DNA from: Corynebacterium sp. ACRQK
GTDB lineage: Bacteria; Actinomycetota; Actinomycetes; Mycobacteriales; Mycobacteriaceae
DNA length: 64,000 bases
Assembly (NCBI RefSeq): GCF_022345965.1
Contig: NZ_JAKRMU010000001.1
Coordinates: 434,001-498,000, forward strand
Direction of reading: 5' to 3'
Positions 55,671-64,000 of the stretch are shown piece by piece. Below the pieces are notes generated by a model. That model was not told where the DNA came from, searched no databases, and worked only from the letters and a program-made list of their open reading frames with translations. Position 1 is the first letter of the stretch. The number at the start of each line of letters is the position of its first letter. Made by a program: the position numbers and the translations under genes.

Positions 55671-56489
55671 CTAAGCGATCGACGCGCGGAGGCGCCGCAG
55701 GTTACCTGCAGTGCTGCCGTCGATAATCTCGTGTCCGACGCGGATCACGGCACCGCCGAGGAGGCTGGTATCAACCTCGGAGTGGACCGCAATCTTGCGA
55801 CCGTAAATCTTCTCCAGCTTGTCCGACAGAGTGGACTTCTGCTGTTCACCCAGGGCAGCTGCGGCACGAACGCGCGCTACGGTGCGTCCCTCCTGTGCAG
55901 CTACCTCGTCAACCAACGAGTCAAGTTCCTCGACTGGACGCTGACGCAGACGGCCAATTGCCTGCAACGCCAGTGCCTCGGTCGTAGAAGTGACCTTTCC
56001 ATACAGAACCTTTGCCAGCAGGTCGCGGCGTGCATCCGGGGATGCGGCGCGGTCGGCCAGCTTCAGCTCCAGCTCCGGCTCACGTTCGATGATGCGGGCC
56101 AGCTGGAACAGTTCGTCTTCAACGCGGTCCTGCTGACCTTGAGCGTCGGCGGCGCGCAGCAGGGCCAGGCGGCCCAGCTTCACCAGTCCGTCGCGTAGGT
56201 CGCGAGTGTTGGACCACGACTGGGATACAGCAGCAGACACGATTTCTTCCGTCGAGGCAGACACCTTGCCGCCGAACAGGCTCTTGGCCAGTTCCACGCG
56301 GGTGTTGGCATCCCTCGCCGGGTCGATCAGCGCGACACGTAGGCCGCGGTCACTGTCGAGCAGCTCGACGACGTCGAACAGCTCGGTGCCGGTGTTCACA
56401 CCGGTGCCCACTTTGTCGGAGGTCTCGTTGAGACCCTGGTCTAGGGTCTGCTCGAGGCGCTCAATTGCCTCTCGGCTCGCTGCGTGCAT
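55671..56489 (-). CDS. atpH: ATP synthase delta subunit
   Basis: Peripheral-stalk subunit (272 residues). The C-terminal OSCP domain is clear (LLGGAVIRVGHEIIDGSTAG). It is longer than the 180-residue E. coli protein, as usual in corynebacteria. I choose the ATG at 56489; a GTG at 56498 overlapping the atpF stop is possible. Confidence 0.93.
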   Translation of the reverse strand: MHAASREAIERLEQTLDQGLNETSDKVGTGVNTGTELFDVVELLDSDRGLRVALIDPARDANTRVELAKSLFGGKVSASTEEIVSAAVSQSWSNTRDLRDGLVKLGRLALLRAADAQGQQDRVEDELFQLARIIEREPELELKLADRAASPDARRDLLAKVLYGKVTSTTEALALQAIGRLRQRPVEELDSLVDEVAAQEGRTVARVRAAAALGEQQKSTLSDKLEKIYGRKIAVHSEVDTSLLGGAVIRVGHEIIDGSTAGNLRRLRASIA

Positions 56490-56494
56490 ACCGA

Positions 56495-57055
56495 TCACTT
56501 CCCGGATGCGCCGACGTTGTCCAGTCCGGCGAGGAAGTTATCGATGGTGCCCGAGCGCTTCACGTCGTCCGACAGCTGCTCGCCCAGCAGGCGCTCAGCC
56601 AAGTTGATTGAGTTTTCACCCATCTCCTTGCGCAGGTCGGTGACAACGGCGGAACGCTGTGCCTCGAGCTGCTTGTGGCCCGACTCGACGATACGGTTGG
56701 ACTCTTCGGTTGCCTGAGCCTTCATGTCCGCGATGATCTTCTGCCCCTGGGAACGGGCATCGTCACGAATCTGAGCGGCCTCAGTGCGTGCTTCAGCAAG
56801 CTGAGCGTTGTACTTCTCCAAGGCAGCCTTAGCCTCTGCCTGAGCGGACTCGGCGCGCCGAATGCCGCCCTCGATCTGGTCCTCGCGCTGATTCAGCACT
56901 TCCTGGAACTTCGGAAGCACGAACTTCCAAAAGACAAACAGGATGACTGCAAAAGGAATGATGGACCAGACGATGTCGTACAGCGGAGGAAGCAGCGGAT
57001 TAACCGACTCCTCCATCGGCAGCTTCTCAGCTGCTAACAAAAAGGTGTTCGTCAT
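56495..57055 (-). CDS. atpF: ATP synthase b subunit
   Basis: Peripheral-stalk subunit (186 residues). One N-terminal membrane helix ([20 protein letters not shown]) is followed by a long charged coiled coil. In the order B-E-F-H-A-G-D-C. Confidence 0.96.
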   Translation of the reverse strand: MTNTFLLAAEKLPMEESVNPLLPPLYDIVWSIIPFAVILFVFWKFVLPKFQEVLNQREDQIEGGIRRAESAQAEAKAALEKYNAQLAEARTEAAQIRDDARSQGQKIIADMKAQATEESNRIVESGHKQLEAQRSAVVTDLRKEMGENSINLAERLLGEQLSDDVKRSGTIDNFLAGLDNVGASGK

Positions 57056-57124
57056 AGTCTCCAGCTTTCGATTCTGGTGCGGTGGTTAGAAAGTGCTCTT
57101 AAAGAGCGGCCAATCGCACTGAAA

Positions 57125-57433
<309 letters not shown>

Positions 57434-57460
57434 TCATTTGAGTACTTAAAAAGGGGCGAA

Positions 57461-58261
57461 TTAGTGCTCGTCTGCGTGGAGGGACAGCTCGATGTACACG
57501 GCGGTCAGCAGGGAGAAGATGTATGCCTGCAGGAAGATCACCATGAGCTCGAACAGGGTGAAGGCGATCGCGAAGAGGATCGTGCCGCCAGCAGCCACAG
57601 TCCAACCGCTCATCTGCCAGAAGAAGAAGTTCGTGGCACTGAACAGCATGACGAGGATGATGTGTCCAGCCAACATGTTCGCCATAAGACGAATCGTCAG
57701 CGTTACCGGACGGAGGACGAATGTGGAGAATGCCTCAATCGGCGCCACGATGAAGTGGAGCCAAGAAGGCAAACCAGGAATGATCAGCGAGGACTTGATG
57801 TACTTGCCGAAGCCATAGCGCTTCACTCCCGCGTAAATGAATGCGATATACGCAACAACAGCCAGCACCAGTGGCAGACCCACTCGAGCGCTGGCTGAAA
57901 TGTTCATAAACGGGATGATCGTCGACATGTTGACGGCAAGGACGGTGAAGAAGATAGCGGCGATGATCGGCAGGAACCGGCGCCCCTCCTTCTTGCCCAA
58001 GATATCCTCCGCGATGTGAATCCGAACGAAGTCCAAGAAGTACTCAGCAACGTTCTGCACGCCGCTCGGAATCAGCTTCGGCTTCCGCATTGCAAAGAAA
58101 AAGAATGCGGAAACCAGAAGAATCATCACAATACGGATGACCATGAGGCGGTCGAGCGCGAAGGCTCCACCAGCAAACTCACTGAACCACAGCTGGTTGC
58201 TATCCACTTGCCCCGGGAAGAATTCGTGTTCCAATGAAGGTACGTGAAACTCGCCCTTCAT
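57461..58261 (-). CDS. atpB: ATP synthase a subunit
   Basis: Proton-channel stator subunit (266 residues) with five to six helices. The essential arginine is in VTLRIRL-like context, seen as RPVTLTIRLMANMLAGH. The ATG at 58261 gives the family start MKGEFHVPSLEHEFFPG; the frame is open 21 codons further upstream. First gene of the operon in this window. Confidence 0.95.
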   Translation of the reverse strand: MKGEFHVPSLEHEFFPGQVDSNQLWFSEFAGGAFALDRLMVIRIVMILLVSAFFFFAMRKPKLIPSGVQNVAEYFLDFVRIHIAEDILGKKEGRRFLPIIAAIFFTVLAVNMSTIIPFMNISASARVGLPLVLAVVAYIAFIYAGVKRYGFGKYIKSSLIIPGLPSWLHFIVAPIEAFSTFVLRPVTLTIRLMANMLAGHIILVMLFSATNFFFWQMSGWTVAAGGTILFAIAFTLFELMVIFLQAYIFSLLTAVYIELSLHADEH

Positions 58262-58639
58262 GGCCAAGGTTGTTACGCTCAGCGTTCTCTCCCGTGATTG
58301 GGCCGCAAGATTGCACAGAATCACTGCGGTGCGATGGAGGTCTCTTTTCGAAGAGTTAGGCTGATGCTGAGGGACTCCGTCGCACGTCCCTACATAATCA
58401 GCCGGTGCCGTATCTACTGTTCACACATACGTGTGCCAATAAATGGCCCGATAGAACAATATCAGCTTTAACTCGCGAATCGCTAAGTGAAACACGTTGC
58501 GGGTCCCCCCGCTTGGTCGTGGATTTCAAAGTTTTTGGTTCCAGAATCATTTGTATGTCTTTATTGTGTTGGCACACCCCCCGCCTACTGCGTTTACCCA
58601 CAGTGCTCGTCGGGTTCAAGCGTCGACTCGCTTCCTGCA
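58262..58639. other. region upstream of atpB
   Basis: A 380-bp AT-richer gap. It holds a candidate atp promoter (58411-58439) and nothing else that I can support; open frames across it are short and not protein-like. Confidence 0.5.
58411..58439 (-). promoter_or_regulatory. candidate atp operon promoter with inverted repeat
   Basis: TTGGCA (58434-58439) and TAGATA (58411-58416) are 17 bp apart on the minus strand. CACAC/GTGTG (58422-58435) forms an inverted repeat filling the spacer, placed like an operator. The predicted leader is about 145 nt. Confidence 0.4.
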
Positions 58640-58684
58640 AAACACAACACGCCCCGGTCTGCAATGACTTTGCAAACCGGGGCG
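58640..58684 (-). terminator. terminator after the AtpI-like gene
   Basis: CGCCCCGGT/ACCGGGGCG with an inner TGCAA/TTGCA stem (58650-58684) is followed on the minus strand by GTGTTGTGTTTTG. It would stop transcription from wecA and the AtpI-like gene before atpB, so the atp operon needs its own promoter. Confidence 0.75.
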
Positions 58685-58711
58685 CGGGCTATCGCTAGAA
58701 CTGCACTAGAA

Positions 58712-59179
58712 CTAGCTGATGTAGAGCTTTTGGGAACGCGTAACCGCAAGCGTCTCAATCACAAGGACTGCGATCATGCTTAGCATCACAGTCACGGCCA
58801 GCGCGGCAGTGTCGTAAAAGGTCTTGTCCTTCAGGAAGAAAAGAATACCCAGCAGCACAGCTGCCTTAACCAGCCAGCTGCCCAGGATCAAGCCCATCGT
58901 CATCGAGGGCGAGGTGTTGGAACTAAACAGCACAATCACTACCGTCAACAGCATAAATCCACCGCCGACCAGCCACCCGATGCCTGCTCCCCACAGCCCT
59001 TCGGTGCCGCTGATGAGCCCCCACACCAACAGGGAAAGCGCCCCCAGCACCAGCAGCGCCAGGGCTCCGGAACGCATGGCAGCCTTCAGCGGGCCGACGT
59101 GGTCGCTAGCTTGGGATACGTCGTTCAGCTCGGGCAGCTCTTTAGCCCCCGCACCGTTGTTCTCAGTCGCCTCACTCAT
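58712..59179 (-). CDS. AtpI-like membrane protein
   Basis: A 155-residue protein with an acidic N-terminus and four membrane helices (about residues 37-58, 64-83, 95-115 and 122-145). Its position just before atpB is that of ATP synthase subunit I, proposed to help c-ring assembly. Sequence likeness to AtpI is not strong by eye. TAAGCT ends 7 nt before the ATG and overlaps the wecA stop. Confidence 0.65.
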   Translation of the reverse strand: MSEATENNGAGAKELPELNDVSQASDHVGPLKAAMRSGALALLVLGALSLLVWGLISGTEGLWGAGIGWLVGGGFMLLTVVIVLFSSNTSPSMTMGLILGSWLVKAAVLLGILFFLKDKTFYDTAALAVTVMLSMIAVLVIETLAVTRSQKLYIS

Positions 59180-59184
59180 GGCGA

Positions 59185-60357
59185 TTAGCTTACCTGAGCC
59201 GTGTTCGACTTCCGATTCTCCCGCCACAGTGGCACCACCGTTGCCGCGATGGCTACGATAACCAGCAAACTAAAGGAGCCCGCCATCACGTGCAGAGGCA
59301 GCACGGTCAGCCCCACTGCACCAAAAGCCACTACCCCAACCCAGGTGTACAAAACCAAAACCACGCGCTTCTGGCTGTGGCCTATGTGTAGCAGCCGGTG
59401 ATGCAGGTGTTTCTTATCCGGGGAGAACGGGCTCTTCCCCTGGGAAACGCGCCGTACCACTGCCATCACGAGATCCAGCAGCGGAATCGACAGGGCGGCC
59501 AGAACCACAATCATCGGCGATAGTAGGGCCATCATATCCGCCGGTCCGTATAGCGCCGCGTTGATGCGCCCGGATGCCGACGTGCAGGCTGCGGACAACA
59601 GCAGGCCGATCAGCATCGCGCCGCTGTCCCCCATGAAAATGCGCGCGGGCGAAAAGTTATGGGGCAGGAACCCCATGCAGATTCCTACCAGTGCTGCCGA
59701 AATGATAGCCGGCGGGTAAGCCGCCACGGTGCCGCCCTGATCGTGGAGGATGGTCAGCGAATAGATCAGAATCGTTCCGGCGGCGATCGCTCCCAATCCC
59801 GCGGCCAGACCATCCAAGCCGTCGACAAAGTTCATGGCGTTCACGATGGTGACGGTCAGAAGCGCCGTCAGGATCGTGGACTGGACCTGGTCCAGGATCA
59901 AGGTGGTGCCGGCCCCGAACGGCAAATAGAAAAGGTACCAACTCAAGCCCATCAAGCTCATCACCACGGCACCCACGACCTGCCCGCCGAGTTTCAGAAC
60001 CCAGGAGATGTCGTAGAGGTCATCCACTACGCCGACTACGACAATCACGAAGGCGGCCATCAGCACCGCTGTCATATCAGGGGTTCTCGGCGGGAACCCG
60101 CGCGTCAACGCGGGCAGCTGGTTCGCCACTACAACCGCCACGACTAACCCCGTGAACATTGCCACTCCACCCAGACGCGGCATAGGAACTTGGTGCACGT
60201 CGCGCTCGCGCGGAGCAGCCATCCGGCCATAGCGCAGAATCACCGAACGCACCACGCCCGTCACCAGATACGTCACCGCACAGGCAATGAGCAGCACCAA
60301 CACCAACTCGCGCAGGGGAATTCCTGCGCCGATAGCCGGCTGGGTAAGGACTGTCAT
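59185..60357 (-). CDS. wecA: decaprenyl-phosphate GlcNAc-1-phosphate transferase (WecA/Rfe)
   Basis: It starts arabinogalactan linker synthesis in mycolic-acid bacteria by moving GlcNAc-1-phosphate to decaprenyl phosphate. The 390-residue polytopic protein has the family motifs VVGVVDDLYDISWVLKL, NAMNFVDGLDGLAAG, FMGDSGAMLIGL and HLHHRLLHIGHSQ. Its ATG overlaps the upstream stop by one base (TAATG), so translation is coupled to tsaC. Confidence 0.94.
   Translation of the reverse strand: MTVLTQPAIGAGIPLRELVLVLLIACAVTYLVTGVVRSVILRYGRMAAPRERDVHQVPMPRLGGVAMFTGLVVAVVVANQLPALTRGFPPRTPDMTAVLMAAFVIVVVGVVDDLYDISWVLKLGGQVVGAVVMSLMGLSWYLFYLPFGAGTTLILDQVQSTILTALLTVTIVNAMNFVDGLDGLAAGLGAIAAGTILIYSLTILHDQGGTVAAYPPAIISAALVGICMGFLPHNFSPARIFMGDSGAMLIGLLLSAACTSASGRINAALYGPADMMALLSPMIVVLAALSIPLLDLVMAVVRRVSQGKSPFSPDKKHLHHRLLHIGHSQKRVVLVLYTWVGVVAFGAVGLTVLPLHVMAGSFSLLVIVAIAATVVPLWRENRKSNTAQVS
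59187..59192 (-). promoter_or_regulatory. -10 box of the AtpI-like gene
   Basis: TAAGCT ends 7 nt before the ATG at 59179; leaderless arrangement. Confidence 0.5.
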
Positions 60358-61016
60358 TAGACGTCTCCCCGCAGCTCCGCACTGCTCATACCCAGCACCT
60401 CGGCTACCCGCTCGGTGGTGGCCGCACCCTCGCGCAGGATGCGCGGGCGACCGGAGGAAAGATCAACGATGGTGGAGGCCACGCCGTGGTGAGCTTCCCC
60501 ACCGTCGATGTAGGTTGTTACGTCCGCGCCCAGCTGATCCTCGGCCATCTGCACGTTCGTCGCTGGCGGCTGGCCGGAAATGTTGGCGCTGGAAACGGCC
60601 ATCGGGCCGGTACCCTCCAGCAGCTCCAGCGCAATGGGCTGGTTGGGCATGCGCAGCATCACGGTGCCGCGCGTATCCCCCAGGTTCCATGGCAGGCTCG
60701 GCGCCTGGTGGACGACCATCGACAGCCCGCCCGGCCAGAAGGCCTCGACGAGCTTACGCATGTTGTAGGTGTACTCGCGCACGAGCCCTTGGATGGTTGT
60801 CCAGCTGGGAACCAGCACGGGCACGGGCATGTCGGGGCCGCGCCCCTTTGCTCGTAACAGGGCGGCCACGGCCTCGTTGTCGAAGGCATCGCAGCCAATG
60901 CCGTAGACCGTGTCGGTCGGCAGCACGACCAGCCGTCCGCCCTGCACCGCATTCGCCGCGGCGTCTAGTGCGGCCTCGCGGTTCTGCGGATCGGTTGCGT
61001 CTACGGTTCTCGACAT
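60357..61016 (-). CDS. tsaC: L-threonylcarbamoyladenylate synthase
   Basis: It makes the activated intermediate for the t6A modification of ANN-decoding tRNAs. The 219-residue YrdC-type domain has GGRLVVLPTDTVYGIGCDA, WPGGLSMV and SSANISGQPPA. It lacks the C-terminal Sua5 domain, so the short TsaC form. GAAAGG before the ATG. Confidence 0.94.
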   Translation of the reverse strand: MSRTVDATDPQNREAALDAAANAVQGGRLVVLPTDTVYGIGCDAFDNEAVAALLRAKGRGPDMPVPVLVPSWTTIQGLVREYTYNMRKLVEAFWPGGLSMVVHQAPSLPWNLGDTRGTVMLRMPNQPIALELLEGTGPMAVSSANISGQPPATNVQMAEDQLGADVTTYIDGGEAHHGVASTIVDLSSGRPRILREGAATTERVAEVLGMSSAELRGDV

Positions 61017-61071
61017 TGCGGCCCTTTCTTGCTTATTTATTACGTGCTCTACCTTAACCCCATCGCCGGCA

Positions 61072-62001
61072 CTACTGCGGCAGCAGGGCGGTGACGAAGC
61101 GTGGCCGACCGGCCAGGTCGCGGTGCTGAGTGATCTCTCGCCAGCCGCGTTGCTGCATCATGGTTGCTACCTGCGCGCCGTTGGAGTCGTCGTGTTCTAT
61201 TCCGACGCCACCACTTGCGCGCCCCAGCGCCTCAGCCCACTGCAGCACCCGTGGCATGAGCTCCAGTCCGTCCTCCCCGGAGAACACGGCTGCGTGCGGG
61301 TCGGCGGCTACCTCGGGGGAAACCTCCGCGGATTCCGGAACGTACGGAGGGTTGCAGACGACCACGTCCGCGGGCGCGAAAGCCTCGGGGGAAACGCCCG
61401 CTGTCGCCGTCAACTCCACGGGATCATCTACAGCCAGATCGGCCTGAACGAAAGTAGCTTCAACCTGCGGAACAAGTCGAGCATTCCATTCAGCCAGGCG
61501 CAGCGCAGCGCGCGACACTTCGACCCCAGTAAGGGAGATGGGGGCGTCATAAAGAAAAGAAACCCCGAGCCCCAACGTGCCGGGACCGCAGCATAAATCG
61601 ACCACGCGCGGTGTAGCTCGCCCTTTGAGGAAGCGCGTGGCCCAGTCGGCGAGCAGCTCGGTTTCGGGGCGCGGGACGAAGCAGCCGGGCTCCACAAAAA
61701 GGTCCAGGCCGCAGAAAGGCGCGGACCCCACAATGTGCTGGAGGGGTTCGCGCGCGGCGCGGCGGGCCGCCCAGTCGGCATAGGCGCTGGGGGCGGGATC
61801 GTCGGCGCGCATAAAGAGAGTACCGGGGTCGACTGCTGTGCGGGGCATAGCAGGGTCAGAGCCGGTGCCGGGCGCAGCTGAGCTAGTGCCGGACTCCGCG
61901 AGCAGGTAGCGCATCAGCAGGCGCGCGTCGACTGCGGCGGAATCAATGCCCGCCGCGTTCAACTGTGCAGTGGCCTCGCGGATCGCCTGGTTAATGTTCA
62001 A
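61072..62001 (-). CDS. prmC: release factor glutamine methyltransferase
   Basis: PrmC (HemK) methylates the glutamine of the GGQ motif in release factors. The 309-residue protein has the SAM motif VVDLCCGPGTLGLGVSF and the diagnostic VVCNPPYVPE. The start appears to be TTG at 62001, preceded by GGTGGG, since no ATG or GTG fits. It lies 67 bp after prfA, its substrate gene. Confidence 0.93.
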   Translation of the reverse strand: MNINQAIREATAQLNAAGIDSAAVDARLLMRYLLAESGTSSAAPGTGSDPAMPRTAVDPGTLFMRADDPAPSAYADWAARRAAREPLQHIVGSAPFCGLDLFVEPGCFVPRPETELLADWATRFLKGRATPRVVDLCCGPGTLGLGVSFLYDAPISLTGVEVSRAALRLAEWNARLVPQVEATFVQADLAVDDPVELTATAGVSPEAFAPADVVVCNPPYVPESAEVSPEVAADPHAAVFSGEDGLELMPRVLQWAEALGRASGGVGIEHDDSNGAQVATMMQQRGWREITQHRDLAGRPRFVTALLPQ

Positions 62002-62068
62002 CGTCCCACCGTTCTGCCGTCCTGTTGTTTTGCCCGTCCTGCTGTTCCGCCCCAGGGCTACGGAAAGG

Positions 62069-63145
62069 CTAGTCTTCCGCCTCGAGGCGACGTGCGCGGT
62101 CGGCTTCCTTCAGCGCCGCGAGCAGCGCCTCCAGGTCGCCATCCAGGACGGCATCCAGGTTGTTGGCCTTGTAGCCGATGCGGTGGTCGGAGACGCGGGA
62201 CTCGGGGAAGTTGTAGGTGCGGATACGCTCGGAGCGATCCATGGTGCGGATCTGCGCTGCACGGCCCTCCGCTGCCTCTGCCTCGGCTTCCTCTTCCTTC
62301 ATCTGTTGCAGGCGCGCAGCCAGAACCTGCATCGCACGGGCGCGGTTCTGAATTTGGGAGCGCTCCTTCTGGCAGGTCACCACAATGTTGGTCGGCAGGT
62401 GGGTAATACGCACCGCGGAGTCCGTGGTGTTCACGCCCTGGCCACCCTTACCGGAGGAACGGTAGACGTCCACGCGGATGTCCTTGTCATCAATGTGCAC
62501 GTCCTCGACCTCGTCGGGCTCCGGGTACACCAGCACACCCGCCGCGGAGGTCTGGATGCGGCCCTGCGACTCGGTGACGGGGATGCGCTGCACGCGGTGC
62601 ACGCCGCCTTCGAACTTGAACTCCGACCACGCGCCATCGCGGGAGGGCTGCTTGGAGCGGATGGACAGGGTCATGTCCTTCACGCCGCCCAGGTCGGTCT
62701 CGTTCAGCCCCAGGATCTCGGTGCTAAAGCCGTGGCGCTCAGCGTAGCGCTGATACATGCGCGCCAGCTCGCCGGCGAACAGCGCAGCTTCCTCGCCGCC
62801 GGCACCGGACTTGATCTCCATGACGATGTCATCGCCGTCGTGCGGGTCGCGCGGGGCCAGCAGGTCGGTCAGCTGCTCCTCCAGCTCGCCAATCTCCTCC
62901 TCCAGACGCTTAGCTTCCTCGGCGAACTCCTTGTCCTCGGATGCCATCTCGGACGCGGCCTCGTGATCCTCACGAGCCTGCTCGAGCTTCTGGTGCGTCT
63001 GGATAATCGGCTGCAGCTCGGAAAAGCGCTTGCCGACCTTGCGGGCAGCTGCCGGGTCGTTGTGCAGCTCGGGATCACTCAGCTGCATCTCCAGCCCCTG
63101 GTACTCGGCCAGGATGTCGTCGATGACTGACGGTGATTGGCTCAT
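62069..63145 (-). CDS. prfA: peptide chain release factor 1
   Basis: RF1 reads UAA and UAG stops. The 358-residue protein has the GGQ loop ([17 protein letters not shown]) and the PxT-type anticodon region ([14 protein letters not shown] context). GAGGAGG lies before the ATG, formed by the end of rho. Only 3 bp separate it from rho. Confidence 0.97.
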   Translation of the reverse strand: MSQSPSVIDDILAEYQGLEMQLSDPELHNDPAAARKVGKRFSELQPIIQTHQKLEQAREDHEAASEMASEDKEFAEEAKRLEEEIGELEEQLTDLLAPRDPHDGDDIVMEIKSGAGGEEAALFAGELARMYQRYAERHGFSTEILGLNETDLGGVKDMTLSIRSKQPSRDGAWSEFKFEGGVHRVQRIPVTESQGRIQTSAAGVLVYPEPDEVEDVHIDDKDIRVDVYRSSGKGGQGVNTTDSAVRITHLPTNIVVTCQKERSQIQNRARAMQVLAARLQQMKEEEAEAEAAEGRAAQIRTMDRSERIRTYNFPESRVSDHRIGYKANNLDAVLDGDLEALLAALKEADRARRLEAED

Positions 63146-63148
63146 GGT

Positions 63149-64000
63149 TTAATCCTCCTCGTCCTCGCCTGCCAGGGGCGCGGAGCTGGCAACCTGCAGC
63201 ATGAACTCCCGGTTGGTCTTGGTCTTACGCAGCTGTTTGATCAGCAGATCGATGGCCGCCTGCGAATCCAGCGCGGACAGGATGCGGCGCAGCTTGTGCA
63301 TAATGCGTGCCTCCTCTGGGCTGAGCAGCAGCTCGTCCTTGCGCGTGCCCGACGGGTTCACGTCCACTGCCGGGAACACGCGGCGCTCGGAGATCTTACG
63401 GTCCAGCTTCAGTTCCGCGTTGCCGGTGCCCTTGAACTCCTCGAAGATCACCGTGTCGCCGGCCGAGCCGGTCTCCACCATCGCAGTGGCGATGATCGTC
63501 AGGGAGCCGCCGTTTTCAATATTGCGGGCAGCACCCAGGAAGCGCTTCGGCGGGTACAGCGCATTGGAATCCACACCACCGGACAGGATTCGGCCAGAGG
63601 CCGGCGAGGAGTTGTTGTACGCGCGCCCCAGACGGGTGATGGAATCCAGCAACAGAACAACGTCCTTGCCTTGCTCCACCAGGCGCTTTGCGCGCTCGAC
63701 GGCCAGTTCGGCAACGTTGGTGTGTTCCCCCGGCGGGCGGTCGAACGTGGAGGCGATGACTTCGCCCTTGACGGAGCGTTGCATGTCCGTCACTTCCTCC
63801 GGGCGCTCATCCACCAGCACGACCATGAGGTAGCACTCGGGGTTGTTCGTGGAGATCGCGTTGGCGATGTCCTGCAGGATGGTCGTCTTACCGGCCTTCG
63901 GCGGGGAAACGATCAGTGCGCGCTGGCCCTTGCCGATGGGCATGATCAGGTCGATCACACGGGTGGTCAGCGTCTTCGGGTCGGTCTCCAGGCGCAGGCG
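63149..64000 (-). CDS. rho: transcription termination factor Rho (C-terminal part)
   Basis: The frame is open from the right edge, so the N-terminus is outside the window. The 283 visible residues cover the ATPase core: Walker [45 protein letters not shown] and the R-loop region [20 protein letters not shown]. The acidic end (DEED) overlaps the ribosome site of prfA. Confidence 0.97.
   Translation of the reverse strand, partial: RLRLETDPKTLTTRVIDLIMPIGKGQRALIVSPPKAGKTTILQDIANAISTNNPECYLMVVLVDERPEEVTDMQRSVKGEVIASTFDRPPGEHTNVAELAVERAKRLVEQGKDVVLLLDSITRLGRAYNNSSPASGRILSGGVDSNALYPPKRFLGAARNIENGGSLTIIATAMVETGSAGDTVIFEEFKGTGNAELKLDRKISERRVFPAVDVNPSGTRKDELLLSPEEARIMHKLRRILSALDSQAAIDLLIKQLRKTKTNREFMLQVASSAPLAGEDEED

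Overview
The window is a chromosomal segment of a GC-rich Corynebacterium. This rests on gene content and order: ilvD, a PH-domain membrane protein, an MscCG-type channel and ilvB-ilvN-ilvC lie side by side as in C. glutamicum. There is also a GlgE/GlgB alpha-glucan pathway, a NucS mismatch endonuclease next to the ATP synthase operon, and an Rfe/WecA-type GlcNAc-1-phosphate transferase. Alanine/glycine-rich tails and inserts, and the GC content, suggest the lipophilic branch (C. jeikeium-like); that species-level guess is inference. I see no rRNA, tRNA, insertion sequence, prophage or CRISPR array.

Layout. 1-9.5 kb: branched-chain amino acid genes. ilvBNC is on the minus strand behind an attenuator with a 16-residue leader peptide; the mscCG-like gene, the PH-domain gene and ilvD are on the plus strand. 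9.7-14.6 kb: a UvrA-like ATPase with repeat-filled insertions, convergent with a DoxX-family membrane protein that has a long Ala/Gly-rich N-terminal region. 14.8-23.5 kb: the GatCAB amidotransferase genes interleaved with an HNH nuclease gene, pfkA, an MFS exporter and a NUDIX gene. 23.5-28.8 kb: an ACT-domain protein, ilvA, a DctA-like carrier and a DEDDh exonuclease. 29-41 kb: a secreted von Willebrand A protein, ligA, an aldo/keto reductase, a MetE-like protein, mnmA, a cysteine desulfurase, a 56-residue membrane protein beside an AAA-type ATPase, and etfBA. 41-49.7 kb: a THUMP-like methyltransferase, a second NUDIX protein, an ABC ATPase, glgE, glgB and a thioredoxin-like protein. 49.8-58.3 kb: nucS, a DUF2550 protein and the F1Fo ATP synthase operon atpBEFHAGDC. 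58.7-64 kb: an AtpI-like protein, wecA/rfe, tsaC, prmC, prfA and the 3' part of rho.

The genes are mostly core metabolism. IlvA, IlvBN, IlvC and IlvD form nearly the whole isoleucine/valine route. MnmA and the cysteine desulfurase cooperate in tRNA 2-thiolation. GlgE extends and GlgB branches alpha-glucan. PrmC methylates the PrfA encoded just upstream of it.

Three whole-window signals stand out. (1) A dispersed motif, roughly TTTA-N(0-6)-TGACGCC, occurs about 20 times on both strands in genes and in gaps, and brings clusters of rare A/T-ending codons into GC-rich genes. (2) About 20 genes have a -10 hexamer of form TAnnnT ending 6-8 nt before the start codon, the layout expected for leaderless mRNAs; this fixes many starts. 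(3) The first half of the von Willebrand gene uses almost only C or A at third codon positions and changes style abruptly in mid-gene.
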